In this document: positions 1 through 13,955 of the stretch, piece by piece
How the letters are laid out: every line of letters starts with the position of its first letter
Numbering within the stretch: position 1 is the first letter of the stretch
Assembly: GCA_949316495.1 (NCBI GenBank)
Contig: OX439000.1
Coordinates: 54,037,720 to 54,101,719 of the forward strand
Direction of reading: 5' to 3'
Length of the DNA stretch: 64,000 bases
From: Amphiduros pacificus
Taxonomy: Eukaryota; Annelida; Polychaeta; Phyllodocida; Hesionidae
Notes under the pieces: generated by a model
The model's database searches: none
What the model was told of the DNA's origin: nothing
What the model saw: the letters and a program-made list of their open reading frames with translations, nothing else
Position numbers and translations under genes: made by a program

Positions 1-3000
1 AAGTCCTGGCCACGTGACCTCTCGTAGTCCCACCAATAATTACCTCTTACTGCAGTCTTCCTGTTGTTGCTCTTTGGATTTGGATACGCAATGCAAACAT
101 TTTTTTCAATGATGCTGTATAAATTCATATTCCGATCGCAGAAATGATTTTGTTGGAAAGTCAAAGAATATTGTCTGTTTAGTTTTAACATAAATGTTTA
201 TATTGCAACTGATGGCACACACATTGATTTCCTGATAGAAATAGACTGGTGGATCATTTATGGGCACAATTGTACATAACAGAGAGGGTCATCGGCACGT
301 TCATGATATTGTTGCGCTGTGACAGGGCCCAGGCGCGTCTCGGTGAGGATTAACTGGATGTGCCCATAGTCCAGCCACTGTCACACAACGCAATATTTCC
401 AAATAAATGGTTTATCTTGGTCTATATATTTCTCACCACGAGAGCATAGTTTTTCAAAAATGGAATGTCTATCTTGATTTATCAATGCTGATATTTGATA
501 AACGTGATTATTTGAGGAATATACAAGTGTCAGTGTTATGATATGCAATGTTCTTTAATATTTCTGTTCAACTCATGTGAGTATCGGCTGTGCTGCCACC
601 TACAGGTCTTCCCTCTTCAGATGGCGATGTCTCCAGCGAGGATTTTCAGCTACAATTCCATGTCTGCCTGTGATTTATTCCCAGGAATACTTGTAGTGAT
701 CATGGTTCCAATGACCTACAAGTCCCTGACGTCAATGGACTAGTGGACCGCGCTCAATCTCTGTGCCCTTGTAGGCTTTGTGGGGTTGTCCTTCACATCT
801 ACCGTCCTCACATCCATCCACTGCCAGGCTGTTCAAATCCCTTTTGGATCACTGTCCTGTGTCAGTCAAGGGGAAATGGCTTCTCCCTGCCTTGCTGAAC
901 ATTCAATTTGAGGAGATGCGCCATAGTACATGGACTGTGCGCAGTTCAATTAAAATGTCTACTTTTCCGGTAAGGGATCGTTGAGGCGGAAGGATAAAAT
1001 AGTTCCGAGATAGTGCGTAGCACGGTTATTTGTGCACAGTTACTCAGTATGGAATCATTGAGCAGACATTCAAATTATTTCATCACGGACGGCTATAAGT
1101 ATAATATGAGTAGTTTCTCAACAGTAAGTGGGAAACAGGGTTGAAAAATAGTATTTGTTACTATTATTTTATCTGAATCAAAATGGATGTTTTTTTTTTA
1201 AAATATCGAGTTTACGAATCAGTAAACATATGTATTTAGATATTACATATATATATTAACTTCTATATAGACAAATATAATGTGCATTAATTCAAACATA
1301 GATGACAATGATGAATTATATTGTGCTTCATTTGGTTAGTGCGAATCGCCGTGCCGTTATCAGTGAGGGTTCAGTAAGGGTTATTAATGAAGTCAGAGAT
1401 GACCTCATAATGGATTGAGGATAAATGCATCAATATGCTTTGCTTTAATGTGTTTTGGATCAGTGATGATTGAATCAGACATCTTCTTAACAAAGTAATT
1501 ATTCTATAAAAGATGGCCAGATCGCTGTAGACACTCTGCTTTTCAGCCTTTTCTCTCGCCGTGATACTCAATGAGGCATCAGCAAGATAAGCAAACTCTG
1601 TCCTATGCAATTTGGCTGTCAGCTCCGGCCTGTTTGCAGTCACAGACTTACAATAATGGTCTTTCTCAGCTTATTTATAATTTGTGTTCTGTGGCCCATA
1701 GGCCAGCAGCGGCAACGTGACATGCCTATACATTCCAACTGAGGTCCTACCAAAAGCAATTTACATTGAGAATCAATGTCATGGAATTCTTTGTGGTGCC
1801 CTATGAATGGTTTCCCCCAACATGCCTAGCGACACGAGTCAAAGTTTATCTGCAGGAACGTCATTAGTCCAACGAAGCCGGCCCTGGGTCTTATAGGTAC
1901 AGAACGACAGCCTCGCTGCGGAGGGCAGACCAGTTGAAGGACCTTCCAAAATAATTTCTATATACTATGTAGATAATATATGCAAAATGGTATGAAACAC
2001 GAGGATTATATAATATATATATATCAGTTTTTCAGTGAATATTTCACAAGAGCAATCTTAATGTTATATAAGGGCAATACCGAAAAGCACAGTTTCCTGG
2101 TTGGCATTGCTTTGTTCAAGATAAGAGAATTGGAATTGAATATTTTTCTCAGTTCTCCCAAACTTGAAAGTTCTAATTTTGCTGCTAATTTTACATTGAG
2201 CCACTTGGACGTGAACATCCGGCGTCTTGCAATAGCCACACTGGTGATGGAAGGTTCCCGGATGTAGTCTGGACGCCGGGTCTTGCTAATTGCAACAAAC
2301 CATAATATGAACACACCCAAAGGTTACATAACCTATATTGAAACTGCAAAATACACAGCAGTTAACTTGTGGGGTCAAATCCTTGTGGTTCAGTGGCGGT
2401 CACACGATCAAGGAGTCGTCTGCTGATATCCACGGACGGGTAAACCATCATAAATGTAATAAAGTGACATTATGAAACAATGCGATCTGATGCCATACAA
2501 TATTGCATCACAGTAACCACCAGAGATCAAGAGTTAAAACAAAATGTCAATACCCAGGTATAACGTGGTACGTATGTCTGATGGGGGTGGCGGAAAACAT
2601 GCTTGCCGCATTAAGCCCATGTAACTTCGGACCATGTCTCAGGGCCCTCCGTCTTCTCTGCTTATGTTGCATGTCTAACTCCCGGGACTTAACATGACTT
2701 CTGCATTGAACTCATCAAGATTTTGGTCATGTAGCATCTTTAGATTACAGTGGGCAACTTGAGTGCTGTAATTGAGGTGGCTATGTGCAATTTTCCACAA
2801 CACAGCACTGGCGACAAGTAGTGCAAGTCAGTGGGCAGGTAATAATGACTTGAACTTGATGAATTAGCGCATTGTGAAGGCAGTAACGACGCAGCGTCTG
2901 GCCTAGCGCATGCTGTCACCTCCTCCAATCATTGTTCTTATATCCTGCAAGAATGCTTGCCATCGTGTTGACCAATAAAGGTGTGTTATCACTGTCCTTC

Positions 3001-3815
3001 TTGTTAGTTTGCAACACATTAGTATGCACCATCCACCCACTTGGAATCAATGAAGTGAACTACGCTGGTAACTGTCTCTTGCACCTTTCTTCCTTTCATT
3101 TTGTCTTTTACATACTTGGTTTCTCTTTTGTTATTTTCATCACAGACTTATTGAATTCTTGAATAATATCATATCAATAATATAATATCAATAATATTAT
3201 TGAATAATATCCAGATTCTTTATGTCCATGTTATTGTCAATTATGGTTTGCCCATTCATTATTTCTTTAGCTATATTTTCAATTGCAAGATGCTTACAGT
3301 CAGAGTAATCCATTCTGTATAATATTTTAGAGGACTCCTGAACATCTTGTGTATATCGTGTGTCTATTTTTACCTTGCATGCACTCTTTCAGTAATAATT
3401 TTGATCACATTTCTTTAACCGATTTATATACAATTGAATTCAAAGACCAGAGCATTGAAATCAAAGACCAGAGCATTGACTTAAAAGACCAGAGCACGAA
3501 GAAATAATCTGATAAATGTAGGTGGTGCTATTGACACAAAGGTTAGAGAAATATCGTAATATTGCGTTGCAATGGGCACCGCAATCATAGAATCAACGGT
3601 CAACATGTGTTACTCACGATGTATATATATATATAACCTTGTTATACATCGTGTGTTTTTGTCAAAGATAATGTTGCCAAATTCATTTTGATAGAAATTC
3701 ACTTCATTACATTGAGGTTGACCAGTGCAATGACCAATAGAAATTAACAAACATCTGAAAAGCGTTGCCAATGTTCATTTTATCAAGGGCTTGTTCTCTA
3801 CCTCTCACATATGTG
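1..3815. other. noncoding stretch, no gene recognised
   Basis: AT-rich unique-looking sequence; reading frames here are short and match nothing I recognise. It contains a full CRE-type TGACGTCA at 727-734 and an imperfect hairpin at 306-396. A small triplicated motif (GACCAGAGCA) lies around 3447-3495, and an 11-bp inverted repeat CACGATGTATA/TATACATCGTG at 3615-3625/3643-3653. Confidence 0.5.
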
Positions 3816-4154
3816 TTTGTTTGTTTTGTTTTGTTTTTTGGGGCTATACATCACTTTCAACATTATTTCAGTCATTTCGTGATGAGACCTACTTGTAGCA
3901 GATATAGTGCTTCCTCACTGAATTGTCATGTCGCAGGTCCTTGACATGACAACCCTCCCTGTCACAGATTTACAAGGACAACAGGTTAACCCTTTTGGCA
4001 CGGGCCTCAGCTCATGTGGGAAATTGTATCATGAGTTCAATCTCGGCATGGCCGGGATTCGAACCCACGACCTTTAGATCACCACAGAGGAACTGGTGCT
4101 AATAAGCTGGCGCTCTAACCAACTGCGCCACGGCCCGTGGCCCCCACATATGTG
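3806..4154 (-). mobile_element. tRNA-headed SINE, full-length copy with target-site duplication
   Basis: Element 3816-4144 flanked by a 10-bp direct duplication, CACATATGTG, at 3806-3815 and 4145-4154. Read on the minus strand it begins with a tRNA-like head: A box TGGCGCAGTTGG (4119-4130) and B box GGTTCGAATCC (4055-4065). A central domain follows, then an A-rich AAACAAACA tail. Three related copies occur in this window. The A-to-B box spacing is longer than in a normal tRNA, so this is a retroposon promoter, not a tRNA gene. Confidence 0.88.
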
Positions 4155-4445
4155 CATATATCACTTCTTGAAATGGTGTCAATAATGCCTACATTCGTAA
4201 TTCTCTAGTGTTGTGGTTATTTCACTCCTGTATCAGTATTAATGATTTATAATTAGAATTTATTTAAAAAACATACCAAATATTGCAATCCCCCCTTTTT
4301 TGTCAAATAAAATCAAGACTTGAATGAAGAAATATGTGTAGTAATAATGGTCAGATGTATGTGTGGTGATTTACACACTGCTCTAAGACATTTTAAAGTG
4401 ACCACACCCCACTAATGAGCACGAGTGCTCAGCATGATGCCAGAT

Positions 4446-5382
4446 CACATACTCCTCACTGGTACCCTGACCTGACACCTTCCTCTTCATGTCAGGTATT
4501 CTGGCTCCTGCTCACATTCTCCTCACTGGTACCCTGACCTGACACCTTCCTCTTCATGTCAGGTATTCTGGCTCCTGCTCACATTCTCCTCACTGGTACC
4601 CTGATCTGACACCTTCCTCTTCATGTCAGGTATTCTGGCTCCTGCTCACATTCTCCTCATGGTACCCTGACTTGACACCTTCCTCTTCATGTCAGGTATT
4701 CTGGCTCCTGCTCACATTCTCCTCACTGGTACCCTGATCTGACACCTTCCTCTTCATGTCAGGTATTCTGGCTGCTGCTCACATTCTCCTCACTGGTACC
4801 CTGACCTGACACCTTCCTCTTCATGTCAGGTATTCTGGCTCCTGCTCACATTCTCCTCACTGGTACCCTGACCTGACACCTTCCTCTTCATGTCAGGTAT
4901 TCTGGCTCCTGCTCACATTCTCCTCACTGGTACCCTGACCTGACACCTTCCTCTTCACGTCAGGTATTCTGGCTCCTGCTCAGATTCTCCTCACTGGTAC
5001 CCTGACCTGATACCTTCCTCTTCATGTCAGGTATTCTGGCTCCTGCTCACATTCTCCTCACTGGTACCCTGACCTGACACCTTCCTCTTCATGTCAGTTA
5101 TTCTGGCTCCTGCTCACATTCTCCTCACTGGAACCCTGACCTGACACCTTCCTCTTCATGTCAGGTATTCTGGCTCCTGCTCACATTCTCCTCACTGGTA
5201 CCCTGACCTGACACCTTCCTCTTCACGTCAGGTATTCTGGCTCCTGCTCAGATTGTCCTCACTGGTACCCTGACCTGACACCTACCTCTTCATGTCAGGT
5301 ATTCTGGCTCCTGCTCACATTCTCCTCACTGGTATCCTGACCTGACACCTTCCTCTTCATGTCAGGTATTCTGGCTCCTGCT
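4446..5382. repeat. 67-bp minisatellite, about 14 copies
   Basis: Tandem units of 67 bp with few substitutions. Each unit carries the inverted pair ACCTGACA ... TGTCAGGT about 12 bp apart, so every unit can form a small hairpin. There is no conserved reading frame. Confidence 0.95.
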
Positions 5383-8300
5383 TGGTAAAGGTTCGCCATT
5401 TTGGGTTTTCAGATTGAGACATTAGAGTGATTTGCTTCACAAAGACTTGTTTGTCCAGTAGTAATTGTCTATTGGTACAGACCTAACACCCTAAGGGACC
5501 ACAACAGTGGTCACAAGAGTACTGCACAGTTCTTGGCAAAAACCGATAGCCCAAACAGGCTTATGCTATCCAATTTAAATTTCACCCTTTATAAAAAAAA
5601 ATATATTTAGAAATAACCAAAACCCAAGATCATAAACTTTTAGTCATGCACTAATCAAGGTGAACATGCTGAGAGAGGCCACCTATTGGCAGAATTGATT
5701 GCCAGACATTATTTTGTTTTTCAATGACACGAATGATTGATGAAATAACAGCACTTCATGAAAGGTTTACACGTGATACTTTACTAATGCCCTCATTCTG
5801 TTACCATTGGGCAATATTTTAAAAATCATTTAATGTAAAATATAATTCATTATATATGAAAACCTGAAATGAATTAGTCAGTTTCCTTTAGAAGAGAGTA
5901 TTTAATTTTACATTTAATAGTGTAATAGTTCAAGTATGGGTCAAAATGAATCGTTGGAACTGTACACTTGGTGAGAATAAAATGTCATTTGAAGTTGTCA
6001 GAAATAACAGAAAAATAAAAGACAATTATTGTCAGGTAGTCTTTGTTGATTGTTACTCTTAAGAAGGGAAGAATTGGATACATATATATCTGTGTTATTG
6101 GTCATAGTAGAGCCGCGATGAAATAATATCTATCTGAAACACTATAATAAATCAATAGCCATCCTTGTTTGATTTCAAACATTCCACCAGCGTATACATT
6201 CCATAGTGGCATTCCAAACCCTCGCATCTTTAGGTAAAAAAGCGCATCCTGTTGTGTGGAAGATTTACTCAGATTCATGCCTAAAATATGCGGCTGTAAA
6301 AAGACGGGGGAGATTTATGCACGAGGGCCTTTGATGCTCTGTTTCTATGGATGGTTATGATGCATTCCTGGTACCTGATAGTGCACGTCTTCGGATGACA
6401 GTGATAAACTGTACTGCTGCCCCACACAGACCCCTCACTTCACAGATTTACCACCCCTCTTTGCATTTGATTGAACACGCAGTAATAGGCTGAAAATATC
6501 CCTGCTCCGCAGATTTTTGCCGTATTTGGTGAATTAATTGCTCTTGCCATGGTGAAGTCGACATCCGACTGAAGATCCTAATACAATGATTGAGAAGGCA
6601 GGCTACGGCAGAGGCAGCCGGAAAAAACCATCAATCAGCAGCGTCTAAGGCAGTAAGTGCGGGATTAAAACACACTACGGGGCCACATATTTAGATGCAC
6701 GGAGTGCAAGACATATGACATTTGATCACATGTCAAACTGCTCTAGTGATTTGGATAAGCTCCCATACTCACCCAGGTACATTACACTTGAATTATTGTG
6801 TGTCATAATATCATTTATTAGTGTGATAAACCCATGCTGTGTGAGATTATGATTTGATTGACAGGGCAGGGATCATGCTAAATATTGCTGTAGCAAGCTG
6901 CTTGAACTACCCACCAATTAGCGGAAATTTGGTTAAATCTGCAATAAAACCAACACACTTCATCATCACCCACCTAAATTTTCTCTCATCTCTTTTATAT
7001 TGGTACGATTAAAAAAATTCTGAATATGAAAGAAAAAAGTTCAAGGTGAAACTTCAAACGTTAATATCTATCTGATTTATATCTTCATTTATACATTATT
7101 TTAAGTGTGTTGGATTGATTTCATTCTATTCATAAGCAAATATGTATTTGTAACTACTCGAAAGCTTTAACCTTGCGTAGCATTAAAGAATATGTTCTCA
7201 AGCAGGTTATATCAAAATGGAATGTCCATGGGATTGAATTTAATGAAATATCTATTAAGTTGAATAAAATCGAATGTGTGAAATTAAGAATTTCAATTTC
7301 TTATTAGAACATATACCAAATTAAATTTGTGTCGTCGGTATAATACTTTGGAAGGCCATTTCTCTATTAAGTAAACATTTAAAGTCTGTATCACAGCTAT
7401 CTGTGGTATTCATGTGTTCCAGGAGCAGGTTATTGAGTGCATTGTGGAGAATGTCATGTGAGCATGGGCGGTAATTACAAGTTGGCCTTGTTCACTCAGA
7501 CTACAACAAGGCTGGCACCAGCCAACAGAGGGCGGTGGTCTAGTTAGTGTCCATAGTGGTCGGGTCTATAAAGCTTGCCAAACATAGCACCGGACCTGTA
7601 AGAAAGACACTCAGCGGATTACAAGTAGTCCCAGCGGAAGACTACAGGCTACAAAACAGCACAAATGCCACCCCCAAATCCCACTAATTTCCCATACGGT
7701 AGTGTCCCAAAACAACAGAGGAGAAAAATACAGCTAGACGTGTCAATGTCCATCAATGGGGAGTCGAAGATGACTTATTTGTAGGAAGTGACCCACAAAG
7801 TGTTTGATGTCCACCTCAGGAAGACCACTAATTAAGTTGGGTTTCTCTGCTGTGGCGCCTGTTCATTAGTGGCTTGATGGGGGATACGTGTGATGAGGAT
7901 AGATGCACTCTTATGCAGCGGCAGGACACTAGCAGTGCTGAAGGTGAACACATGATCGATGACCTGCAACTCATGGTTATGCAAGATAAAGCACTCTCCA
8001 TACCTGAGAGTATCGTGCTGGCCTACTGGGTGCTATATCAACTCCCAGTGTTGGCAGTATATGACATGGGGATTTGAAACGCTGAGAGATTCGTATATCA
8101 TTGACATTTTCATAATGCACAGTTAGTGCATCACAATCAGTAGAGTAGGAAAGTAAGGGATTGGCTAACTGACTGTGCCCAAATGAACACTCTGTGAGAT
8201 TTAATTACCTGTCAAACAAAATTCAAAATAACCAAGTGATGTTTACCTTTTGTCTCAGTATATAGATTTAAATTGCTTTATCAGATCATTCAATAACCAA

Positions 8301-10930
8301 CCACCAGGACCTTTTTCTGTAGTGATACGTACCATAAAAATGTTCAAATATTGTATAAATTGCTTGAATTATACACTTTGTAATGTGAGGCTATGTGCTG
8401 TCATCGTATCGTGCCTAATGACACATTTGCATGCGTTGTTAGGGCATTAGAGTATTGTCACAAATGAGCACAAGAGGTGCGTGTAATTACTGTATTCAAA
8501 TGAGGAACTGTAATACGTGCTAGATACCTGCTAAGTGTGTACTGAGGATGCCACTCTCCCGGGATGTCCCTGTGATGAATAGGCTGGTTACACCCTCCGG
8601 ACCTAACATCTATACTAATGTGATAACTGCTCTTGTCAGGGTTGATTTTAGTTGTAAAACAAGCAATTATGAAGTATACTTTCAACACAGTGGTTGGTAT
8701 TCAGACGACATTGGTGTGAGCCAACCGTTCGTATTTCATGAGGATTATTATTTGTGGTTAGTCTCGGTGCATGTGATCTCCTAATGCTAACCCCGATCAA
8801 CTCTCATATAAGCTCATCATTGGCGGTAATCTCATAAAGCAACCGTGATCTGAGAAGAGAGATTTTGCACGGAACCCGGGTGTGCTGAGTGGAGGGGAAG
8901 ATGGATGCTCAATTGGCGGACAAAGAAAGAAAGGAAACAGGCACAGGAAAGGAGCCACAGTGGTACAAGGAAAAGTCATTTTCCAATATTGTCGATTATG
9001 ACTACATCTTTCTGACAGTATTCTTAAGAAGCTCATAAGCCAAACATTATAAGACAGGCAAACGCCTGCAGCCAAACAGACACTGCACTGAAGCCGGCCA
9101 AAGGTAAAGAAGACAAAGTGCTAGGGCTGGAACGTGGGCCCAAAGAGAAGATGGGGGATGCAGGCAGGACATTAGTCAGCAGATGTATGGGCATTGTACA
9201 CAAGATGGGCATGCTGAAGCCCTCCATCATCGTCATACCTGAAATAGTCCCTCAGCAACGACCCCCCCCCCCCCACTAAGACAAGTGAAATGACCACCCA
9301 GGCCTGATCTCTCCTCTTATAACAACATTTAGCTGTCCTCTGGCTTTTAATTTCCAAGGTGAGGAACACAAACATTGTTAAACAGAATCTCCACAACAAC
9401 ATTGATCTTGAAGGTTGCAAAAGGGCAATGCTTTATTTTAGACCTGGATACAGGATGGTTGTCATACTCACTGTGGCTACATTACAATAGTGCTAAGCCC
9501 TAGAATCTCCTACTTAAGGGTCCCGGTGCCCTCCATCACTTCCCTATGTGGGACTCCTCTCTAAACATTTGCTCTGAGCAAACAGGACAAATGTGCTTTG
9601 GTGGGAGTGACGGCGTTGGGCGCGTATTTCTGCTGCTTTATGATATTGAACGTGAGGCAGGGGGTCAATGGGCGAACAACTATAACGCAAACATTGTCTT
9701 GAAGCATAAAAACAGTTTTATAAACACAATCCTACTGTAGTGTAATTTATCTGCTTCATGTAGATTTCTGAAAGTGGCGAGTATCTTTGCACAAACAATC
9801 AAGCCCTGTTAGATGTTCAGTGTCTGAAATCAACAATTACAAGGACTGTCCTCGAAGCTTTTCATTTCAAAGATAACGATTTCATTAGTTTTGCTGTTGC
9901 ATGGTTTGTAGTTTGCTGTAAACATGTTCCACAGCCATTTTACAATCATACTGCTTCCTTTTACACGTATTTTGATTTTTCACAGATAAACTAGTGGTGT
10001 ACATTCTTAAAATCTTAGATAAATTGTTAACAAACATTATATTAATTTTCGAATAAAATCCTTGAGTTATTTACTGCCTAGCTTACTGCCTATATGTGAC
10101 CAATACATGTATCCTATTCATGAAAGCAAAATAAGGAGAGTGAGTTTTATATGCTTAGGTGGTTTTGAAATAGTAGAAGCGATATTGGTGAGAATGATAT
10201 TGCTACAAGATGTATACATAAATTTTCTAAATAGCAATAGAGTAGAGTGCAGGGCCCCATTATAAGGTAGGGAATGTGCTGGGTGTGGGGGTGGTGCGTG
10301 ATCATGCCACATGAAGCCAGTAGTTTAGTTTGTAACAAGGTGTGAGGTACTGTCAGGTTGTCGCCCATAGCTGTCACAACTAACGAGCTCCATGCTACAG
10401 CGGCGCATGGCACTTCACTCTGCTCACGAGACCGAGATGCTGGGATGGGCAAGACAGGTCCTCCTCACTTCCTGACAAAAACAATGGCATGCACGAGACA
10501 ACAAATTGTTATGGGTTTGGGGTAAAAATAGGAAAGAAGCCCTCGAAGGTTAAAAAGGTCATGTCTCAACCGGAATACTGAGCTGAGCATGGAGAGTTCA
10601 ATATGCTCATAAGTTCTACAACTTTTCTCTCACTTACAGCGTGCACTTGTCAAGGATCTCGAATTTGAAAATCATAATTCTGTTGAAATGTTTATAGCTG
10701 AGTGAACAGGCGTCTTTATTGGCTGAAAGATTTAAGAAGGGTTTCGCACCGCATATTTTGCATGGGTATTTATGCAATAGTCAATGTGATATTTATGTTT
10801 ATACCTTCCTCTCTAATTTGATTCAGATATAACATGAGAGCACAGAGTTCTCGGTCCCTTTATTCTTTCCATTTGAGTATCTCAGACAATTGGGCAATGA
10901 CAAAAAAGCGAGCAGCTTGTATATGGCACT
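5383..10930. other. noncoding stretch, no gene recognised
   Basis: Mostly unique AT-rich sequence. It has a 13-bp poly-C run at 9262-9274. The reading frames around 8250-9420 overlap on opposite strands and show no recognisable domain. The segment 6240-6660 is less AT-rich and listed separately. Confidence 0.5.
6240..6660. promoter_or_regulatory. possible conserved noncoding element
   Basis: About 400 bp of non-repetitive, compositionally balanced sequence inside AT-rich surroundings, with no good reading frame. It resembles conserved noncoding DNA by texture only; cross-species alignment would be needed. Confidence 0.18.
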
Positions 10931-11290
10931 ATGCAGCCACCATGCAGGCCCCATGCAGCTACCATGCAGTCCCCATACAGCCCCCATGCAGCTACCATGC
11001 AGTCCCCATGCAGGCCCCATGCGACTACCATGCGACTACCATGCAGCCTCATGCAGGCCCCATGCAGCTACCATGCAGTCCCCATGCAGCCCCCATGCAG
11101 CTACCATGCAGTCCCCATACAGCCCCCATGCAGCCCCATGCAGCCCCCATGTAGGCCCCATGCAGCTACCATGCAGTCACCATGCACCCCCCATGCAACC
11201 CCCATACAGCCCTCATGCAGCCCACATACAGCTACCGTACAGTCCCCACACAGTGCCCATACAGCCCCCATGCCGCCCCATGCAGTCTCG
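10931..11290. repeat. CATGCAG-type minisatellite (units of about 12-15 bp)
   Basis: Irregular tandem array of CCATGCAG-containing units, some changed to CCATACAG. All three forward frames stay open through it because the units contain no stop triplets, which produces spurious His/Pro/Cys/Gln-rich translations. I do not call a gene. Confidence 0.92.
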
Positions 11291-11512
11291 CATCAGATAA
11301 ACCTTTTGCGTGACTTAATACAAATACTGCTAATAACATTCTCTTTTAGTTGTGAAAATGTACCATTATAACCTTCCGGTCCCCTTAATTGTTTTCCAAA
11401 GAGGACATATCTGAGGTAATAGTCATGACCTAAATATCAAACATCTTACTCTGTTACTTGGAATCTGTTAGATACCTCTCTATCTATTGTTGCACACATA
11501 TTAAATGTAAAG

Positions 11513-12529
<1,017 letters not shown>

Positions 12530-13860
12530 AATGAGAGCACATGCATTTTTAGCTGGATACTGAGAAATACACATACAGGTGACATGTGACCTGTTGATTT
12601 CCATCGTGACTGATATGGTCAAATATTGACAATTCCACATTTTGAAGATCTTGAATACTGTTTTGGAATAAAAGATAAACCAATCTAATGGAATGTATTT
12701 CAGATTGAGCATTGTTTGCAGGTATGTGTTAAGGATTGATGAATTATTATAACACCTTGAATAGGTGCAATCCAAGAAAAGGGCAAAGCATATCATCAGA
12801 CCTGTGATACACATGCTAATGCTGGAACATTTGGAAATATTGCATTGCACAGGATATATTCAACACAAATTCAATTTTATATATCTTTACATGCATATCG
12901 CTCAAATATTATCCCAATATGAAGATTCATTATTGTTTTCTGTATGGCGTCATCATTATTCATATTTTTTATGTTTGCAGAATAAAATAATTAAATTTAT
13001 CTAAAGTGCAAATTGCTCAATTAGGACCCCAATATAAAGATTTCACCTTTTTTGGTATTTAATCATTTCTATTATTTTATATTCTTCATTTGCAACAGAC
13101 AAACAGAACCCCAATATGAAGATTTCACCTTCAGCATGAACATAGTACCTTTCCTAACCAGGATTTGAACCCTGGACCTTCAGCATTGAAGACAAACATA
13201 TTAACCTGAGCCACGCATTGCCCCATGGTAGCACTGTAGAAAATATAGGATCACAGCATTGTATACAAATTGAAATTGGCTCTATGTGACAATTTCTTTG
13301 CTAAATGTGTCATTGCTCAAAATAAACCCAAATATGTTGATTCCATCTTCTCCATATAGTCATGTTTTTTTATTTTTTTTTTTTAATCTTTTGTATTTTC
13401 TCCATTTGCAAAAGATATATGTAATTTTATATGTTCTGTTTGTTTGTTTGGGATTTTTACATCACTTTCAACATTATTTCACTCATTTTCGTAACATAAT
13501 TGTAACAGATATAGTGCTGCCTCACTGAATTGTCATGTCGCAGGTCTGTGACATGACAACAGATTTACAAGGACAATGGGTTAACAGATTTACAAGGACA
13601 ATGGGTTAACAGATTTACAAGGACAATGGGTTTGCCATTTAGGCACGGGCCTCAGCTCAAACTGGAAATGAGTTCAATCTTGGCATGGCTGAGGATCGAA
13701 CCCACGACTTTTGGATCACCACAGAGGAATTGGTGCTAATAAATGAAGATTTCATCTTCAGAATGAAAAAAGTACTAGTTCCAATCAGGAATTGAACCCC
13801 AGTCCTTTAGTATGGGAGACTGAGCCACGTTAAAAAGTATGATTTGATCTTCTCACTGGT
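12530..13860. repeat. composite dispersed repeat, copy A, carrying a nested SINE
   Basis: Closely resembles 41330-42720 in the same orientation. Both have the ACATACAGGTGACATGTGAC start region, GAGCATTGTTTGCAGGTAT, GCATATCATCAGACCTGTGA, and repeated modules of roughly 140-150 bp around 'AATATGAAGATTTCA'. Both also have tRNA-like segments, read on the minus strand, at 13141-13225 and about 13776-13836. Copy A is interrupted by a SINE fragment (13437-13741). Confidence 0.75.
13437..13741 (-). mobile_element. SINE fragment nested in the composite repeat
   Basis: The tail (TGTTTGTTTGGG on the plus strand) and central domain match the full copies at 3816 and 49928, but the tRNA head is truncated near 13741. 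A 25-bp internal segment (ACAGATTTACAAGGACAATG...) is present three times at about 13559-13630 and only once in the other copies. Confidence 0.85.
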
Positions 13861-13955
13861 AAATCACACAAATAGTCAAGATCTTGACTATATCAAGTAA
13901 TTTGACAGAAGATATCCAGCAAACAGATATGATGTACAGAAGTGATGTAGAAAAT

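Noticed and set aside
4055-4130. Minus-strand tRNA gene
   Set aside because: A and B boxes are present, but spacing is too long and the sequence continues into a SINE body with target duplications; it is a retroposon promoter. The same applies at 50150-50235.
4446-5382. CRISPR-like array (also considered for the 42-, 40-, 38-, 29- and 28-bp arrays)
   Set aside because: Units are contiguous with no unique spacers, and the genome is eukaryotic.
10834-11371. Three overlapping forward frames of 106-146 aa rich in His, Pro, Gln and Cys
   Set aside because: They are the three translations of one stop-free minisatellite; no frame is favoured and the product is pure repeat.
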